DNA from: an uncultured Hyphomicrobiales bacterium | GTDB lineage: Bacteria > Pseudomonadota > Alphaproteobacteria > Rhizobiales > Beijerinckiaceae | Direction of reading: 5' to 3' | Assembly (NCBI GenBank): GCA_903918155.1 | Contig: CAIXDD010000491.1 | Span: forward strand, 1-13,662 | Length of the DNA: 13,662 nt | Shown: in pieces, positions 11,909 through 13,662 of the stretch | Position numbering within the stretch: position 1 is the first letter of the stretch | Layout: every line of letters begins with the position of its first letter | Program-made: the position numbers and the translations under genes | The notes under the pieces: model-generated | Databases searched by the model: none | What the model was told of the DNA's origin: nothing | Seen by the model: the letters and a program-made list of their open reading frames with translations, nothing else

Positions 11909-13501
11909 ATGACCGCGACCCATTCTGAAATCGTCAGCCATCACGACAAGGTGCTCATCGTCGATTTCGGTTCGCAGGTGACCCAGCTCATCGCGCGGCG
12001 CGTGCGCGAGGCGGGCGTTTATTGCGAGATCGCGCCTTTCCAATCCGCGCAGGCAGCGTTCGACGAGTTGAAGCCCAAGGCGGTGATCCTCTCGGGCGGC
12101 CCGGCCTCGGTCACCGCGCCGGGCTCTCCGCGCGCGCCGCAGGCGATTTTCGACTCCGGCCTGCCGATCCTGTCGATCTGCTACGGCCAGCAGACCACGG
12201 CCGTGCAGCTCGGCGGGGCGGTGGAAGGCGGCCATGCGGCGGAATTCGGCCGCGCCGACATCACGATCCTTGAGAAGAGCGCGCTTTTCGAGGGCCTGTG
12301 GGAGATCGGCGGGCGCTATCCCGTATGGATGAGCCACGGCGACCGCGTGACGCGGCTTCCCCCCGGCTTCACCGTGAAGGCGACCAGCGAGAACGCGCCC
12401 TTCGCCGTCGCCTCCGACGAGGCGCGCCGCATCTACACCACCATGTTCCACCCGGAAGTCGTGCACACGCCCGACGGCGCGAAGCTCATCTCCAATTTCG
12501 TGCACAAGGTCGCGGGGCTGAAGAGCGACTGGACAATGGCCGCCTTCCGCGGCGAAGCGATCGCCTCCATCCGCAAACAGGTGGGGAACGGGCGCGTGCT
12601 GTGCGGCCTGTCGGGCGGGGTGGATTCCGCGGTGGCGGCGGTGCTCATCCATGAGGCCATCGGCGACCGGCTCACCTGCGTCTTCGTGGACCACGGGCTC
12701 ATGCGCATGGGCGAGGCGGAGCAGGTGGTGGGCCTGTTCCGCGACCATTACAACATTCCCCTCGTCCATGTGGACGCGAGCGACATGTTCATCGGCGCGC
12801 TGGAGGGCGTGAGCGATCCCGAACGCAAGCGCAAGACCATCGGCAAGCTCTTCATCGACGTGTTCGAGGAACAGGCGAAGAAGATCGCCGCCGACGGCAA
12901 GGGCGCGCCGGACTTCCTGGCGCAGGGCACGCTCTATCCGGACGTGATCGAGAGCGTCTCCTTTTCGGGCGGGCCCTCCGTCACGATCAAGAGCCACCAC
13001 AATGTCGGCGGCCTGCCTGAGCGCATGAACATGAAGCTCGTGGAGCCGCTGCGCGAACTCTTCAAGGACGAGGTGCGGGCGCTGGGCCGCGAACTGGGCC
13101 TGCCGGACGTGTTCGTCGGCCGCCATCCCTTCCCCGGGCCGGGGCTGGCCATCCGCATTCCCGGCGCGATCAGCCGCGAGAAGCTCGACATCCTGCGCAA
13201 GGCGGACGTGATCTATCTCGACGAGATCCGCAAGGCGGGGCTCTATGACGTGATCTGGCAGGCCTTCGCGGTTCTTCTGCCCGTGCGCACCGTGGGCGTG
13301 ATGGGGGACGGGCGCACCTATGACCATGTGTGCGCGCTGCGCGCGGTGACGAGCGTGGACGGCATGACGGCGGATTTCTTCCCCTTCGACATGAACGTGC
13401 TGGGCCGCACCGCCACGCGCATCATCAACGAGGTGAAAGGCATCAACCGCGTGGTCTATGACGTCACGAGCAAGCCGCCGGGCACGATCGAGTGGGAATA
13501 A
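11909..13501 (+). CDS. guaA: GMP synthase (glutamine-hydrolysing)
   Basis: The 530-residue enzyme aminates XMP to GMP using glutamine and ATP, the step after GuaB. The N-terminal class I amidotransferase begins VLIVDFGSQVTQLIARRVRE. It has nucleophile C91 in SICYGQQT and the His/Glu pair H181 and E183 in FHPEVVHTP. The ATP-pyrophosphatase domain has the PP-loop SGGVDSAVAA (235-244). The dimerisation domain ends with the invariant GRTATRIINEVKGINRVVYD and the terminal KPPGTIEWE. Length and ends match the family, so it is intact. ATG 11909 has no obvious Shine-Dalgarno. Composition changes sharply right after the stop codon. Confidence 0.98.
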   Translation: MTATHSEIVSHHDKVLIVDFGSQVTQLIARRVREAGVYCEIAPFQSAQAAFDELKPKAVILSGGPASVTAPGSPRAPQAIFDSGLPILSICYGQQTTAVQLGGAVEGGHAAEFGRADITILEKSALFEGLWEIGGRYPVWMSHGDRVTRLPPGFTVKATSENAPFAVASDEARRIYTTMFHPEVVHTPDGAKLISNFVHKVAGLKSDWTMAAFRGEAIASIRKQVGNGRVLCGLSGGVDSAVAAVLIHEAIGDRLTCVFVDHGLMRMGEAEQVVGLFRDHYNIPLVHVDASDMFIGALEGVSDPERKRKTIGKLFIDVFEEQAKKIAADGKGAPDFLAQGTLYPDVIESVSFSGGPSVTIKSHHNVGGLPERMNMKLVEPLRELFKDEVRALGRELGLPDVFVGRHPFPGPGLAIRIPGAISREKLDILRKADVIYLDEIRKAGLYDVIWQAFAVLLPVRTVGVMGDGRTYDHVCALRAVTSVDGMTADFFPFDMNVLGRTATRIINEVKGINRVVYDVTSKPPGTIEWE

Positions 13502-13565
13502 AAATTTTTCGCGACTAAGCCTGTTTATTAAATCAGATGATCTTTTAATCTTGCGCACTGCCGTT
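13502..13565. other. AT-rich segment abutting the guaA stop
   Basis: Starting in the guaA stop codon, AAAAATTTTT (13500-13509) leads into AT-rich DNA. It contains an imperfect dyad with arms ATTAAA (13527-13532) and TTTAAT (13544-13549) and inner arms AGAT/ATCT. There is no GC-rich terminator hairpin. It could be an intergenic region or the edge of acquired DNA. Confidence 0.5.
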
Positions 13566-13662
13566 TCAATTAAGTTGCTGGAGGCCTTTAAGGAAAAAGG
13601 TCGCGGACTCGGGCGAACGGCGCGCCGGTTTCAGCAGCACGGCGGACTTTGCGTTCAAGTAC
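13566..13662 (-). CDS. Possible C-terminal end of an unrecognised minus-strand gene (partial)
   Basis: On the minus strand one frame enters from the window edge and ends in TGA at 13568-13566, giving about 31 residues (YLNAKSAVLLKPARRSPESA, then TFFLKGLQQLN). Codon third positions are about two-thirds G or C, somewhat more coding-like than the competing plus-strand frame, and the tail looks like a natural protein end. It would converge on guaA. I recognise no family, and the fragment is too short to exclude chance. Confidence 0.3.
   Translation of the reverse strand, partial: YLNAKSAVLLKPARRSPESATFFLKGLQQLN

Noticed and set aside
11867..13558. A 563-codon minus-strand open frame antisense to guaA, starting in the AT-rich tail
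   Set aside because: Entirely opposite an intact guaA and His/Arg/Ala-rich; a shadow of strong GC3 bias.
13500..13662. Plus-strand frame open from the guaA stop to the window end
   Set aside because: No start codon with a ribosome binding site, AT-rich initial half, and poorer codon third-position bias than the minus-strand alternative.

Overview
The window is GC-rich chromosomal DNA whose core genes look like a Hyphomicrobiales (Rhizobiales)-type alphaproteobacterium. The clues are the Ppx/GppA-RlmE pair, the guaB / RsmB-type methyltransferase / guaA set in one orientation, and TTGAC-N17 promoter-like sequence. The genus cannot be named from this sequence alone.

Layout: (1) 33-106 holds a complete tRNA-Gln(CUG) on the minus strand, with a TTGACA-N17-TAAACA promoter at 188-216 and two stem-loops between promoter and tRNA. 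(2) 347-2221 is a plus-strand pair: a Ppx/GppA phosphatase and the 23S rRNA 2'-O-methyltransferase RlmE. (3) 2222-6317 is a minus-strand three-gene unit, transcribed from right to left: a luciferase-like (LLM) flavin oxidoreductase, a ThDP-dependent acetolactate-synthase-like enzyme, and a secreted TctC/Bug-type substrate-binding protein. It looks like a small catabolic operon of unknown substrate. Its last stop codon abuts the rlmE stop. (4) 6575-8065 is guaB (IMP dehydrogenase). (5) 8093-8530, minus strand, is a small low-affinity iron permease family protein. Divergent from it, 8706-10061 holds three tightly spaced plus-strand genes for a split nitrile hydratase / thiocyanate hydrolase-like enzyme: the N-terminal half of beta, the C-terminal half of beta, and an alpha subunit with a CTLCSC metal site and a remarkable alternating-His tail. 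(6) 10194-10373 encodes a 59-residue membrane protein, followed by a convincing intrinsic terminator. (7) 10474-11778 is an RsmB/NOP-type m5C rRNA methyltransferase. (8) 11909-13501 is guaA (GMP synthetase). (9) 13502-13662 turns abruptly AT-rich and holds at most the tail of one unrecognised minus-strand gene.

How the genes work together: guaB and guaA catalyse the two steps from IMP to GMP, and the rRNA methyltransferases are housekeeping. I read tRNA-Gln, ppx, rlmE, guaB, rsmB and guaA as backbone. The LLM/ThDP/SBP operon and the permease/nitrile-hydratase-like cluster are accessory blocks inserted between backbone genes; this is inference from gene content. The item most worth following is the three-subunit nitrile hydratase/SCNase-like enzyme with its His-rich metal-binding tail beside a putative metal permease. 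Second is the break in composition exactly at the 3' end of guaA, a known integration hotspot.
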